Source: Longimicrobiales bacterium
GTDB lineage: Bacteria; Gemmatimonadota; Gemmatimonadetes; Longimicrobiales; Gaopeijiaceae
Reading direction: 5' to 3'
Length of the DNA: 36,928 nucleotides
NCBI GenBank assembly: GCA_028822645.1
Contig: JAPKDG010000019.1
Span: 1 to 36,928, forward strand
Shown here: in pieces, positions 8,644 to 19,206 of the stretch
Position numbering within the stretch: the stretch's first letter is position 1
Layout of the letters: each line of letters begins with the position of its first letter
The notes under the pieces: generated by a model
What the model was told of the DNA's origin: nothing
Databases searched by the model: none
What the model saw: the letters and a program-made list of their open reading frames with translations, nothing else
Made by a program: the position numbers and the translations under genes

Positions 8644-9452
8644 CCTTCTCTTAAGAACTGGTTGACATCATCATCGGTCACATAAAACCTTCCAAGATCA
8701 ACACCGAGACCTGGACCATGCCAATCAGAACCCCCTGTTACCAATAGGTCCATTTTGGTTGCTCGGGTTTTTAAAGCCAGGATATGTTGCGGAGAAGATT
8801 TAGGTCGGTAGACTTCTAATCCTCGCAAACCCACCGCCACCAGTTCAGGTAAAAGTTTATCCAGAACCTCCAACCGAGGATGAGCCCAAACTGCGATGCC
8901 ACCCGAGTCACGGATTAGTCGAATTGCCTCTGTGGCCCCCAGGGCATCAATAGCCATTTGTGCAGGATGTTGGTCACCAATCAACTTATCAAACGCATCC
9001 GTTATCGAAGAAGCATAATTTTTCCGAACTAGCGCTCGCGCTAAATGTGGGCGTCCTAAAGAAGAACGTTCCGGTCCTGCTTCCCTGATCACATCCTCGA
9101 TCTGAATTATTATGTTTTGATCGGCCAATCTGTCTAGCATCCGATTCATCCTCTCTTCACGAGCACGTATAGCTCCAGCCGTATAAGCAGTAACAATTGA
9201 GGATTTATAATCGATGAAATAACCGAGGATATGACAAGGAATGCCAGAGGCTACACAACTAACCTCCATTCCAGGAATAATTTGGATAGAATGATCCATC
9301 GCTGACTTCATCGCTTCGGATAGGCCAGCCACAGTGTCGTGATCGGTTATAGCCAAGGCGTCAAGTCCAGATTTCTTAGCAAGTCCAACTAGATCTTCAG
9401 GAGATAGTACCCCATCAGATGCAGTTGTATGGGTATGTAAATCCAGTTTCAT
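8628..9452 (-). CDS. PHP-domain phosphoesterase (YciV/RNase AM-like)
   Basis: This 274-residue protein has the full set of PHP metal motifs: HTHTTASDG (H6, H8), ITDHDT (D37, H38, D39), PGMEVSC, WAHPRLEV and GSDWHG. The order and spacing match the YciV/TrpH group, whose E. coli member is a 5'-3' exonuclease and 3',5'-nucleotide bisphosphate phosphatase. That activity is assigned by family only. Its ATG overlaps the atpC stop as ATGA, so it is translated as the last gene of the ATP synthase operon. It runs convergently into thiE. Confidence 0.9.
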   Translation of the reverse strand: MKLDLHTHTTASDGVLSPEDLVGLAKKSGLDALAITDHDTVAGLSEAMKSAMDHSIQIIPGMEVSCVASGIPCHILGYFIDYKSSIVTAYTAGAIRAREERMNRMLDRLADQNIIIQIEDVIREAGPERSSLGRPHLARALVRKNYASSITDAFDKLIGDQHPAQMAIDALGATEAIRLIRDSGGIAVWAHPRLEVLDKLLPELVAVGLRGLEVYRPKSSPQHILALKTRATKMDLLVTGGSDWHGPGLGVDLGRFYVTDDDVNQFLREGQLLA

Positions 9453-9778
9453 ACTGATCGTTCACTAACGCCCGAATCCTCCATCCGCTCCCGCATTTCA
9501 TCGACGTCCACTAACCCGCTACTAAAAGGTTCCTTTCCACAGTTTTCAGTCAACAAAGTTACGCCGACTCCAGCTATCATGAAAACACCTCCAGCCAGAA
9601 AAAAACTCTCTACTGGACCCTCTTTGACATCTATGCGAACTTCTCCAGATCCCAATAGGCCGATCATTGGAGCATGCCCGGGAAGGACTCCCAACTGACC
9701 ATCCCAGGCTGGCAGACTTAGCGACTTCGCTTGTCCTTTGAATCTCACGCCTTCGGGAGAGACTAGATTTACGTCCAT
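9449..9778 (-). CDS. atpC: ATP synthase epsilon subunit, short form
   Basis: The epsilon subunit sits on the central stalk of F1 and couples rotation to Fo. The N-terminal beta-sandwich (residues about 1-85) is clear: LVSPEGVRFKGQAKSLSLP, GQLGVLPGHAPMIGLL, and a late beta strand FMIAGVGVTLLTENC. The protein stops at 109 residues after one short acidic helix, whereas the common form has about 130-140 with a two-helix C-terminal hairpin that can inhibit ATP hydrolysis. It is the last structural subunit gene, 1 bp after atpD, and overlaps the PHP gene by 4 bp. Confidence 0.93.
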   Translation of the reverse strand: MDVNLVSPEGVRFKGQAKSLSLPAWDGQLGVLPGHAPMIGLLGSGEVRIDVKEGPVESFFLAGGVFMIAGVGVTLLTENCGKEPFSSGLVDVDEMRERMEDSGVSERSV

Positions 9779-9779
9779 A

Positions 9780-11228
<1,449 letters not shown>

Positions 11229-11249
11229 CTAATTTGTTCGCTGAATCCA

Positions 11250-12110
11250 TCACTCTAGTGCTGCTGCACCGCCGACAATTTCAGCTATTTCCTGGGTAAT
11301 TTGGCCCTGACGGGCCCTGTTATAAGTGCGTGTCAAGTGTTCTAGCACGTCACCAGCGTTATCTGTCGCATTTTTCATGGCCGTCCGCCTAGATCCCTGT
11401 TCTGCCGCAACATTCTCCACTAGCGCTCGGTAAAGTGAATTCCTCAGATAAAGTGGTAGCAATGTTTGAAGAATAATCCCGGCATTAGGCGTCAGAATAA
11501 AATCATCTGATTTATGTTTTGCATATGCAGGTTCTACCGGAAGAAGCTTGAGGACAGTTGGTGGTGTGGACACCGCAGACCGGAACTTAGAGCTGACTAC
11601 ATAGACTGCATCTATTTCTCCGGACGAAAAAGCATCCCCCAGAGGCCCGATAATGTCCCCTGCACTTTCCACTGTTGGCGCATCACCTAAATCGACGTAT
11701 TCTGAAGCAATCGGATGTCCACGAAAGCGGAAATAAGCTATACCTTTCTTGCCAACAATATGAAGGCTAGCCTCTGTTCCAGCTTTCTTGAGGACATCTA
11801 AAAGGTTATTGGCCTCTTTAATTAAATTGGCATTAAATCCACCGGCCAACCCTCTATCAGCTGTCAGTAAAAGTACTGCCGCTTTCTTGCATTCATCTGG
11901 TTTCCTTAGTAATGGAAATTTCTCTACAAAATCAGGGGAACACAGGTTTTCTACGATTGAGACTATAGATTCACCATAAGGCCTAGTGGCACTGACCCTG
12001 TCGGTAGATTTCTTTAGTTTTGATGTAGCCACCAATTCCATAGTACGCGTTATTTGACGAGTGTTCTCAACCGACTTTATGCGTCTTTTTACGTCACGTG
12101 CTCCAGCCAT
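11250..12110 (-). CDS. atpG: ATP synthase gamma subunit
   Basis: Gamma is the rotating central shaft of F1. The 286-residue protein begins with the typical AGARDVKRRIKSVENTRQIT helix, has TADRGLAGGFNANLI in the middle and ends with ARQGQITQEIAEIVGGAAAL, the conserved C-terminal helix that enters the alpha/beta hexamer. It starts 2 bp after atpA ends and is followed by atpD after 39 bp. Confidence 0.98.
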   Translation of the reverse strand: MAGARDVKRRIKSVENTRQITRTMELVATSKLKKSTDRVSATRPYGESIVSIVENLCSPDFVEKFPLLRKPDECKKAAVLLLTADRGLAGGFNANLIKEANNLLDVLKKAGTEASLHIVGKKGIAYFRFRGHPIASEYVDLGDAPTVESAGDIIGPLGDAFSSGEIDAVYVVSSKFRSAVSTPPTVLKLLPVEPAYAKHKSDDFILTPNAGIILQTLLPLYLRNSLYRALVENVAAEQGSRRTAMKNATDNAGDVLEHLTRTYNRARQGQITQEIAEIVGGAAALE

Positions 12111-12112
12111 AC

Positions 12113-13681
12113 TTAGTTACTCTCATCCTTCACCACTTCTTTGTCATCAAGAAACACTCTGTTGTACTCAGGAATAATTTTAGTTAGCGATTCAGCAAGT
12201 TCGTCAGTCAATTCACCGCCATCCCTTATGACATCTATAACTTTAGAGTGTTGCTCCGACAAGAATTCATGGAATCCTCTTTCCCAATCCCTGAGATCAC
12301 CCACCTCAATCTCATCCAGATATCCTTGGGTGACAGCATAAAGCACACATACTTGATTCTCCACAGCCATCGGTTGGTACTGATTCTGCTTCAGAATCTC
12401 GACCGTTCTTTCACCTCGTGCGAGCTGCTGTTGTGTGGCTTTATCTAGATCAGAGCCAAACTGAGCAAAAGCCTCCAACTCTCGATACTGAGCCAGATCC
12501 AAGCGCAAGCGACCAGCAACCTTCTTCATGGCCTTCACTTGAGCTGCACCTCCAACTCTTGAGACAGATATTCCAACGTTAACTGCTGGACGAACGCCTG
12601 AATAAAAAAGGTCTGGTTCCAAATAAATCTGACCATCAGTAATTGAAATGACGTTTGTTGGGATGTACGCAGAAACATCCCCCGCCTGAGTCTCAATGAT
12701 TGGAAGAGCGGTCATAGATCCACCTCCCTGGGCATCCGAAAGTTTTGCAGCTCTTTCTAGAAGACGCGAATGGAGATAGAAAACATCTCCAGGAAAAGCT
12801 TCACGACCTGGAGGCCTACGTAGCACCAAAGACAATTGCCTATAGGCAGTTGCCTGCTTAGAAAGATCGTCAAACACTACCAACGTAGGCTGCCCTTTCC
12901 ACATGAAATGCTCAGCCAAGGCTGAGGCCGCATAAGGTGCTATATATTGCATTGGTGCAGGGTCAGAAGCGTTAGCTGCTACTACTATCGTATAATCCAT
13001 CGCACCATATTCCTGCAATGTCTCTACTACTCCCGCCACCTTACTTGCTCTCTGACCTATGGCACAATAGACACAAACAACTCCCGCGCCCTTTTGATTA
13101 ACGATAGCGTCCAGAGCAATCGCCGTTTTACCAGTCCCCCTATCACCAATGATCAACTCGCGTTGTCCTCTTCCGATAGGGATCATAGAGTCAATCGCCT
13201 TGATGCCGGTTTGAAGTGGCTCGTTAACCGGTTGCCTCATCACAATCCCGGGAGCCACAACATCTATTTGCCTCCGCTCTTCAATCGGGGAGACTTCCCC
13301 TTTGTCATCAATGGGATTGCCGAGCGCATCAACTACTCTCCCTATATAACCAGGACCTGCAGGAATATCTAAAACCCTACCAGTCCTACGGACCTGATCT
13401 CCTTCGTGAAGACCGGTCCAGTCACCCATTATGACAGCTCCGATATTATCTTCCTCTAGGTTCAGAGCCAGAGCAGTTACCGGTTCGCTACCATCCGCTG
13501 GACTTATTTCCAGCATTTCACTCGCCATAGCTTTTGTTAAGCCATAGATACGAGCCACGCCATCTTTGACTTCCAGAATCTCACCAATTTCTTCAGATTT
13601 AAGTTCTTCTTCGTAGTTCTGGATTTCTGAAAGAAGAACATCTTTAATTTCACTAGCACGAAGCCCAAAATCGTTAGCCAT
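12113..13681 (-). CDS. atpA: ATP synthase alpha subunit
   Basis: Alpha is the non-catalytic nucleotide-binding F1 subunit (522 residues, normal length). The P-loop GDRGTGKT is at 169-176. Other hallmarks are [19 protein letters not shown], the [20 protein letters not shown] segment, and [18 protein letters not shown], with the conserved arginine that completes the beta catalytic site. The N-terminal delta-binding helix and beta-barrel are present. It lies between atpH (26-bp gap) and atpG (2-bp gap). Confidence 0.99.
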   Translation of the reverse strand: MANDFGLRASEIKDVLLSEIQNYEEELKSEEIGEILEVKDGVARIYGLTKAMASEMLEISPADGSEPVTALALNLEEDNIGAVIMGDWTGLHEGDQVRRTGRVLDIPAGPGYIGRVVDALGNPIDDKGEVSPIEERRQIDVVAPGIVMRQPVNEPLQTGIKAIDSMIPIGRGQRELIIGDRGTGKTAIALDAIVNQKGAGVVCVYCAIGQRASKVAGVVETLQEYGAMDYTIVVAANASDPAPMQYIAPYAASALAEHFMWKGQPTLVVFDDLSKQATAYRQLSLVLRRPPGREAFPGDVFYLHSRLLERAAKLSDAQGGGSMTALPIIETQAGDVSAYIPTNVISITDGQIYLEPDLFYSGVRPAVNVGISVSRVGGAAQVKAMKKVAGRLRLDLAQYRELEAFAQFGSDLDKATQQQLARGERTVEILKQNQYQPMAVENQVCVLYAVTQGYLDEIEVGDLRDWERGFHEFLSEQHSKVIDVIRDGGELTDELAESLTKIIPEYNRVFLDDKEVVKDESN

Positions 13682-13707
13682 TTATCATCTTTTCCTATGG
13701 AAAAATT

Positions 13708-14265
13708 CTATACCAATGTGTGAACCTTCTTAGTCCCTAAAATACGACGCATCTTGTCGAGTCTACTTCCCAGCGATCCATCGAAAACTCTATCGCCAAC
13801 TCTCAGAATGATACCCCCCAAAATCTCGGGGTGCACCTTAAAATGAAGAATCGGCTTACAATCAAAAATAGAGCTCAGTCGGTCCTTTAGCTTCTCCGTA
13901 AAACCATCATCTGATTCTCGAGCCAACGTAACTTCAAAGTGCAACAATCCCATGTCACTATCTACTAACCGCGAAAATTCTTCGGCTATGGATTCGAGAA
14001 GGCCCTGCCTTCTTTTGTCTATTGTGACTTTCAAGAAATTCACCAATCCCAGTGGTAGTTTATCCTCAAAAACAGCACTCACAGTAGCTTTCTTGTCTAC
14101 CCCTGATATCCGCGGTGTTTCCAGAAAATGGCGGAAATTAGCAACTGTTTCCAATAAGTTCACAACGAGTTGTATCCCTTGGCGATATTCCTCTAGCCTA
14201 TCTTGAGAACTAGCCAGTTGGAAGAGCGTTTCAGCATAATTCTTGACTACGGTCTCATTTCTCAT
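13708..14265 (-). CDS. atpH: ATP synthase delta subunit
   Basis: Delta is the stator cap that joins F1 alpha to the b-subunit stalk. The 185-residue protein has the typical N-terminal helical domain (VVKNYAETLFQLASSQDR) and the conserved C-terminal signature PEILGGIILRVGDRVFDGS with SRLDKMRR after it. Its ATG overlaps the atpF stop by 4 bp. The sequence is divergent, as usual for delta, but operon position removes doubt. Confidence 0.96.
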   Translation of the reverse strand: MRNETVVKNYAETLFQLASSQDRLEEYRQGIQLVVNLLETVANFRHFLETPRISGVDKKATVSAVFEDKLPLGLVNFLKVTIDKRRQGLLESIAEEFSRLVDSDMGLLHFEVTLARESDDGFTEKLKDRLSSIFDCKPILHFKVHPEILGGIILRVGDRVFDGSLGSRLDKMRRILGTKKVHTLV

Positions 14266-14765
14266 GGAGATCTTTTTGAGACCTCAGCACTAAGATCATT
14301 TACAAAACCGACTGCCAATTTCCGGTCCTTATCCTGATTTAGCTCTTCCGCAATAAGTTTCCCTGCAGCCGCCAAAGCGATATCTACCGATCCCTGTCGC
14401 AATTCGTCTAATGCCGCCTCTTTTTCTTTTTCAATGGATACCCGAGCTTTTTCCATGATCACGTTCGCTTCTTGCCTCGCCTTTTCTTCAATTTCCTTTC
14501 GAACAGTGACTCCCATTTCCTTTGCCTTGGCTATCAGGTCCTGGGCTTCTCTGCGAGCTTCGAGCATTTGCTTGCGATACTGTTCGAGAAGTTCAGTCGA
14601 TTCTTCCCTCTCTGAAGCAGCTGATTCCAGAGTGCTTCTTACATGATCTTCCCTATCTTGGACAGCTCGCAGGATAGGACCCCAGGCAAATCTTCTCAGA
14701 ATCAACAATAGCAGGACAAAAACAACGATAGTCCAGATACTGAGACCGAGATTGATATCAAACAT
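14262..14765 (-). CDS. atpF: ATP synthase b subunit
   Basis: The b subunit is the peripheral stalk. Residues about 8-30 form the single transmembrane helix (IWTIVVFVLLLLILRRFAWG). From about 35 onward the protein is one long, highly charged helix rich in Glu, Lys, Arg and Ala, as needed for a right-handed coiled-coil dimer. The 167-residue length is normal. Only one b-type gene is present, so a homodimeric stalk is likely. The stop overlaps atpH. Confidence 0.97.
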   Translation of the reverse strand: MFDINLGLSIWTIVVFVLLLLILRRFAWGPILRAVQDREDHVRSTLESAASEREESTELLEQYRKQMLEARREAQDLIAKAKEMGVTVRKEIEEKARQEANVIMEKARVSIEKEKEAALDELRQGSVDIALAAAGKLIAEELNQDKDRKLAVGFVNDLSAEVSKRSP

Positions 14766-14808
14766 TTAATGTCTCCCCATGTCTTCTATGAACACCAGCG
14801 TCTCGAGA

Positions 14809-15066
14809 TTACCCTATTGCAACTAGCACGAGTCCAAACAGTGCAGCACCTTCAATCAAAGCGGCCACAATGAGGGCTGCCGTCTGGATGTTGCCTGCTG
14901 CTTCAGGCTGACGGGCGATCCCTTGCGCCGCCGCTGCACCGATCTGTCCAATACCCAGACCGGCACCTATGACGGCACCTGCAATACCTAATCCCTTTCC
15001 AATTGCAAAACCAGCTTCAGGATTCGTGGCAGCTTCTTGCACAGCAGCGAGTAGTTCGTATGACAT
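14809..15066 (-). CDS. atpE: ATP synthase c subunit (proton type)
   Basis: This is the rotor-ring proteolipid of 85 residues with two transmembrane helices joined by the polar ARQPEA loop. The ion-carrying carboxylate is E72 in ALIEGAALFG. Gly rather than Ser/Thr follows it, which argues against the classic Na+-binding ES/ET pair although Q41 is present in helix 1, so proton coupling is inferred. A roughly 18-residue amphipathic N-terminal extension precedes helix 1. A good GAGGAAAG ribosome site precedes the ATG. Confidence 0.97.
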   Translation of the reverse strand: MSYELLAAVQEAATNPEAGFAIGKGLGIAGAVIGAGLGIGQIGAAAAQGIARQPEAAGNIQTAALIVAALIEGAALFGLVLVAIG

Positions 15067-15090
15067 TTTCTTTCCTCTTTTTTTAGTGAT

Positions 15091-15987
15091 TTAGTGAGCG
15101 TGACGGATTAATCCAATAAAAACAGAAACTAACATTGCAAAAATGTACGCCTGCAAGCAGGCGACGAAGACTTCTAAGATCATGATGGCCCCAACAGCCA
15201 CAACAATCGCAGATCCAGTTAGGTAGCTTTGATAAACCAAAATCAGGCCCATGATGGCCAGGACCATGCTGTGCCCCGCTACCATGTTTGCCATCAGACG
15301 AACAGCAAGAGCAAAAGGCTTAGTGAGTTTTCCTATAGCTTCGACTGGGACCATGATCAAAAGTATGACCGGCTGCATGATTGTTGGCACACCAGGAGGC
15401 ATGAAGAAGACAGTCTTCGCATATCCAGAAAAACCCAAAGATCTCATACCAGAAATTTCAACCGCAATGAAGCTAATGATAGCTAAAGCCGCAGTAACTG
15501 AGACATTAGAAGTGGGAGTAATGCCAAGTGGTGTGAGGCCGATCAAATTCATACCCAAGACAAAAACAAACAACGTCAAGATGAAGGGAGTGTAGCCATC
15601 CCCATCATGACCAATGTTCCTCCTGACTACCTCATTTCTAAAATAAAGGACCAACGCCTCTACTCCGTTAGCAAGCCCACTAGGTGCTTTTTGGGCATGA
15701 CTAGTGGCTCTAAGCCTTCGGGCTATCGGGACAAGGCTGAGCACAAGCAGTAAACCAACGATGAGCATCACTAGCAAGTGACGGGTCATCGAAAAATCGA
15801 TTGATAAGCCCCCTAGCTGGATTGGAGCCACACTTAGAGCTTCCAAGCTCCAATGACCACCCAGAAATTCGATTTCTTTCGCGTCGCCAATGTGATGTTG
15901 GATGAAGGAAGGTAGCTCCTCCATGGTCAGGCCATGCCCTGCGTCACTAGTGTGTGACTCTTCCTGGCGATTTTGATACCACGACAT
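15091..15987 (-). CDS. atpB: ATP synthase a subunit
   Basis: The a subunit provides the proton half-channels of Fo. In this 298-residue membrane protein the essential arginine is in PFALAVRLMANMVAGH, and LNLIGLTPLG-type signature residues appear as MNLIGLTPLG. A polar N-terminal region of about 70 residues precedes the first helix (MLIVGLLLVLSLVPIARRL), longer than in E. coli but common in other phyla. Its start ATG shares one base with the atpI stop (TGATG), so translation is coupled. Confidence 0.97.
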   Translation of the reverse strand: MSWYQNRQEESHTSDAGHGLTMEELPSFIQHHIGDAKEIEFLGGHWSLEALSVAPIQLGGLSIDFSMTRHLLVMLIVGLLLVLSLVPIARRLRATSHAQKAPSGLANGVEALVLYFRNEVVRRNIGHDGDGYTPFILTLFVFVLGMNLIGLTPLGITPTSNVSVTAALAIISFIAVEISGMRSLGFSGYAKTVFFMPPGVPTIMQPVILLIMVPVEAIGKLTKPFALAVRLMANMVAGHSMVLAIMGLILVYQSYLTGSAIVVAVGAIMILEVFVACLQAYIFAMLVSVFIGLIRHAH

Positions 15988-16385
15988 CAGCCAGCAGCTC
16001 CGATTCGATGATGAGAATCAAGAAACCTTGCTTCAGCCAAAACCAAGAGGAAAAAGCTTCCTACTAGAGATAGCAGGAATGACTCAATAGCTATGAAATC
16101 CATCTTTTGGGCCATCAAAGCCACGGCTAACACGACCGTAAACCTCAAACCCATCCCCGCTCCCCACCACACGAGAAAATTAGCACCAGGCTTCTTAGTC
16201 TGCATTAGTAGGAAAAAAGCGAATAGTTGCACTGGATATGCCACCAATAGGGCGAGTTCCACTCCTTCCCTATTCGGGCCGAGGAAAATGGCAGTCACCA
16301 CATAAAAAAGGGTTACAATCAATAGTGCATCTAGCGAATACTGTTTCAATTCTTTCAACTTTGAGAGGTCCCCATCTCTAATCAT
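15987..16385 (-). CDS. atpI: AtpI-like four-helix membrane protein
   Basis: This is a small protein with four hydrophobic helices and a charged N-terminus, placed directly before atpB. AtpI proteins assist c-ring assembly or Mg2+/ion handling for ATP synthase. They are poorly conserved, so the name rests on position, size (about 132 residues) and topology. I take ATG 16385, and GTG 16391 two codons upstream is an alternative. The start overlaps the 3' end of the preceding gene. Confidence 0.75.
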   Translation of the reverse strand: MIRDGDLSKLKELKQYSLDALLIVTLFYVVTAIFLGPNREGVELALLVAYPVQLFAFFLLMQTKKPGANFLVWWGAGMGLRFTVVLAVALMAQKMDFIAIESFLLSLVGSFFLLVLAEARFLDSHHRIGAAG

Positions 16386-16605
16386 TCTCACCAGAATTTA
16401 TATTAAGGGCTTTGTAGAGCCTGTAAAAAGAGGCTCCTGCACCCAGGAATACTCCTACTGTTGTCATTAGAATCTCAGCACCGACAGAAACACCAATCTT
16501 ATTTCCAATCCATCCAAACAAAGCTGCTGAGACAGCGAACGTCATCCCATGGCCAAGGAATTTAGCAGAATCAGCTCCCAGATTACCAGTTCTTTCGGGT
16601 TCCAA
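16378..16605 (-). CDS. atpZ: AtpZ-like small membrane protein, first gene of the atp operon
   Basis: This protein of about 75 residues has two transmembrane helices (about MTFAVSAALFGWIGNKIGV and ILMTTVGVFLGAGASFYRLY), the AtpZ (putative F0F1-ATPase subunit, Ca2+/Mg2+ transporter) pattern. I choose TTG 16605 because GGAGG stands 5 nt before it (16615-16611). In-frame GTG 16650, ATG 16623 and ATG 16617 would give a longer N-terminus but have weak ribosome sites, and the last two would bury the GGAGG inside or next to the coding start. It overlaps atpI by 8 bp. Confidence 0.7.
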   Translation of the reverse strand: MEPERTGNLGADSAKFLGHGMTFAVSAALFGWIGNKIGVSVGAEILMTTVGVFLGAGASFYRLYKALNINSGEND

Positions 16606-16610
16606 GCTCA

Positions 16611-16615
16611 CCTCC
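16611..16615 (-). promoter_or_regulatory. Shine-Dalgarno GGAGG pointing to a TTG start for atpZ
   Basis: GGAGGTGA is a near-perfect anti-Shine-Dalgarno match, followed by TTG at 16605. It is the strongest ribosome site in the region and sets the translation start of the whole atp operon, if correct. Confidence 0.5.
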
Positions 16616-16861
16616 ATCCGCATTACGAACTTTACCACACGAAGGCCCACAAGTACCTAATTTCAGGCAAAATTTACGACTTTGTGAAAAAAAGATCAAG
16701 ACCTAAACGGTACTCTTATTCGGAATAATAACACTTTAATCAACGCTTGACGTGGAAAGTTCATCCCGTCACTTTGCCTAGTGATTTTTTCTTCCTAATT
16801 GCGAGTGATCTCGCTCCGTAAAGAGGTATGAATTGCCCATGATATCGACTATGTTTATTCA

Positions 16862-17881
16862 ATGAACTTGTCTACTATAACATCTGCTAACAACCAAGAC
16901 TTAAAACTGCTTGAGCGAGCCGCTACTGTTAGCGAAGCACTCAAAACATCCATCGGCCAACAGATAGTTGGACAACACAAAGTTGTTGATGGACTCCTGA
17001 CAGCACTGCTTGCTAACGGACATGTCTTACTAGTCGGTGTACCTGGCCTGGCCAAGACTCTCTTGGTGTCCACCCTAGCCAAGTCCCTTGATCTCGATTT
17101 TAGCAGAATTCAATTCACACCCGACTTGATGCCGACTGACATCACAGGTACCGAAGTGATTGAGGAAAACAAGGCCACAGGAGAACGAATCTTCCGTTTT
17201 GTTGAAGGACCTATCTTCTCTAACATTATACTGGCTGATGAAATCAATCGCACCCCACCTAAAACGCAAGCTGCGCTTCTTCAAGCCATGCAAGAACGGG
17301 AAATTACAGCTGCTGGTAACACTTACCCTTTGACTTTGCCTTTTTTTGTTTTAGCAACGCAGAACCCCATTGAGCAAGAAGGAACTTATCCCCTACCCGA
17401 AGCGCAATTGGATCGCTTTATGTTGCAACTTCAAATTGGATACCCGTCCCGCAAAGAAGAAGAAGAGATCGTATCACGCACCACTGGATCCAAAGAATAT
17501 AAAATCGACCCAATCTTATCTCCGGCAGAACTGATAGAGCTACAACAATTGGTTCGCCGGATACCAGCCGCTCCTTCTTTGGTCTCATTCGCTGTCCGAC
17601 TCGCTACTTCTACCCGTCCAAGCTTCAATGGTGAAAAATCCGTAGCTGACAGGTATATAAATTGGGGAGCTGGACCTCGAGCCTCCCAATATTTGGTTCT
17701 TGGTGCAAAAGCGCGAGCAGCATCTCGGGGTGAGCCTATCCCCTCTTACAAAGACATTGTAGCAGTGGCCCCTGCCATTCTGGGGCACCGACTGGTACTC
17801 AACTTCGAAGCCGAAGCAGATGGACGGACTACGGATGACATCATTACTGAAATTCTAGAAGAAGCTAGTAAATGGACATAG
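16862..17881 (+). CDS. MoxR-family AAA+ ATPase
   Basis: This 339-residue AAA+ chaperone-like ATPase has Walker A GVPGLAKT at 59-66 and Walker B IILADEINR at about 122-130. The MoxR signature FTPDLMPTDITG, FVLATQNPIEQEGTYPLPEAQLDRF (sensor/Arg region) and the C-terminal lid complete it. MoxR proteins act in complex maturation and usually sit next to DUF58 and VWA-domain genes. Here the next gene is a CorC-like protein instead. No Shine-Dalgarno is seen before ATG 16862. TATGTT lies only 6 nt upstream, so a leaderless mRNA is possible. Confidence 0.95.
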   Translation: MNLSTITSANNQDLKLLERAATVSEALKTSIGQQIVGQHKVVDGLLTALLANGHVLLVGVPGLAKTLLVSTLAKSLDLDFSRIQFTPDLMPTDITGTEVIEENKATGERIFRFVEGPIFSNIILADEINRTPPKTQAALLQAMQEREITAAGNTYPLTLPFFVLATQNPIEQEGTYPLPEAQLDRFMLQLQIGYPSRKEEEEIVSRTTGSKEYKIDPILSPAELIELQQLVRRIPAAPSLVSFAVRLATSTRPSFNGEKSVADRYINWGAGPRASQYLVLGAKARAASRGEPIPSYKDIVAVAPAILGHRLVLNFEAEADGRTTDDIITEILEEASKWT

Positions 17882-17933
17882 GTCCCTTTACTAGGACGCA
17901 TCATTCTTTTTTGTCGAACACATCGAGACAGCG

Positions 17934-19190
17934 ATGATGTGGATATTGGTTCTGGCAATTGCTATATCAATATTGTTTTCAGCTCTTCTTTCTGCTGCGG
18001 AATCAGCCACGCTAGCTATTCATCCTTCGAGACTCCGAACACTGAAAGACGAAGGATTTCGAGGTGCAACTTCTCTCGCAGCCCTTAAGGAACAACCCGA
18101 TAAGATAAAATCATCTATTCTATTCCTAAATACCATCTTCAATGGATTGGTGATCGGGCTTTCAGTTATGATAGGTGTAGCGAACTCAGGAATGTCAGGT
18201 GGGTTCACAGGTCTAATAATTAGTACGTTGGTCGTAGCTGTCTTATGTGAAATCTTCCCTAGGTCAGTTGGCAAGGGAAAGCCGATACGAATAGCGCTCA
18301 AAATGGCTAAGCCGATGCTGTCCCTTCAGGGAGGAATAGATTTTTTTGTTACTCCCATACACAAACTCCTTTTGCCGTTCCTGACTAACGACAAAAACCA
18401 AGCATTAACTCAAGAGGAACGGAGTGTCAGAGAATTAACGCAACTAGGTCAGCGAGAAGGATTAGTCGGAGAAGAAGAGCATTTGTTGGTTGAGCGAGCT
18501 TTTCATCTGGATGAACTGACCGCGTGGGACATTATGACACCTCGAGTCGATATCTTTGCATGGCCAGACTCCCTATCTTTGGAGGACATAATAGGTGAAT
18601 TAAGTAGTGTCCCATATTCCCGAGTCCCGGTATTCGGTGAAACTACTGATGACATTACTGGTATCCTATATATTCGAGAGGCATACCAAACATACGTCGC
18701 AGGGATGACGGACCTTACTCTAGCCCAATTGTCTCGTGACCCCCTTTTCCTGCCAGGATCTCTTTCTCTTACCAGCTTGCTCAGGCAATTTCAGGGACGA
18801 CGAATTCATATGGGCATTATCGCTGACGAATTTGGAGGCACAGATGGCCTGGTCACTCTCGAAGATATTTTGGAAGAGTTAGTTGGTGAAATCGAAGACG
18901 AGACTGACGTTGCCGAAGCTGGCCTGTCCAGGCTGTCCAGGACTGAATTTATGGCTCCAGCAAGCATTGACTTGCGAGAAATAAATTACGCATTCAATCT
19001 GACTCTTCCCCAACTCGACCATCGCTCACTAAACGGGTTTATATTAGCGAAGCTTGGACATGTACCAACTGCGGGAGAAACTTTTGAAACTTCAGGGGTC
19101 TTGATTGAAATTCTAGAAGCCTCTGAAACACAAGTCATTTTGACTCGACTGACAAAACTTTCTCTGCAAGACAGAGATCACAACTCCTGA
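17934..19190 (+). CDS. CNNM/CorC-type membrane protein with CBS domains
   Basis: This is a 418-residue protein of the hemolysin C/CorC/MpfA family. Residues about 1-180 form the DUF21 membrane domain with several hydrophobic helices, beginning MWILVLAIAISILFSALLSA and including AAESATLA. A CBS pair follows at about 200-320 (MTPRVDIFAW, YSRVPVFGETTDDITGIL, DEFGGTDGLVTLEDILEELVG). The C-terminal CorC_HlyC domain closes the protein at about 335-410. Family members are Mg2+/Co2+ efflux or Mg2+-sensing proteins, and the substrate here is inferred. The 52-bp gap to moxR suggests co-transcription. Confidence 0.93.
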   Translation: MMWILVLAIAISILFSALLSAAESATLAIHPSRLRTLKDEGFRGATSLAALKEQPDKIKSSILFLNTIFNGLVIGLSVMIGVANSGMSGGFTGLIISTLVVAVLCEIFPRSVGKGKPIRIALKMAKPMLSLQGGIDFFVTPIHKLLLPFLTNDKNQALTQEERSVRELTQLGQREGLVGEEEHLLVERAFHLDELTAWDIMTPRVDIFAWPDSLSLEDIIGELSSVPYSRVPVFGETTDDITGILYIREAYQTYVAGMTDLTLAQLSRDPLFLPGSLSLTSLLRQFQGRRIHMGIIADEFGGTDGLVTLEDILEELVGEIEDETDVAEAGLSRLSRTEFMAPASIDLREINYAFNLTLPQLDHRSLNGFILAKLGHVPTAGETFETSGVLIEILEASETQVILTRLTKLSLQDRDHNS

Positions 19191-19206
19191 CATCAAGGCT
19201 GAAACA

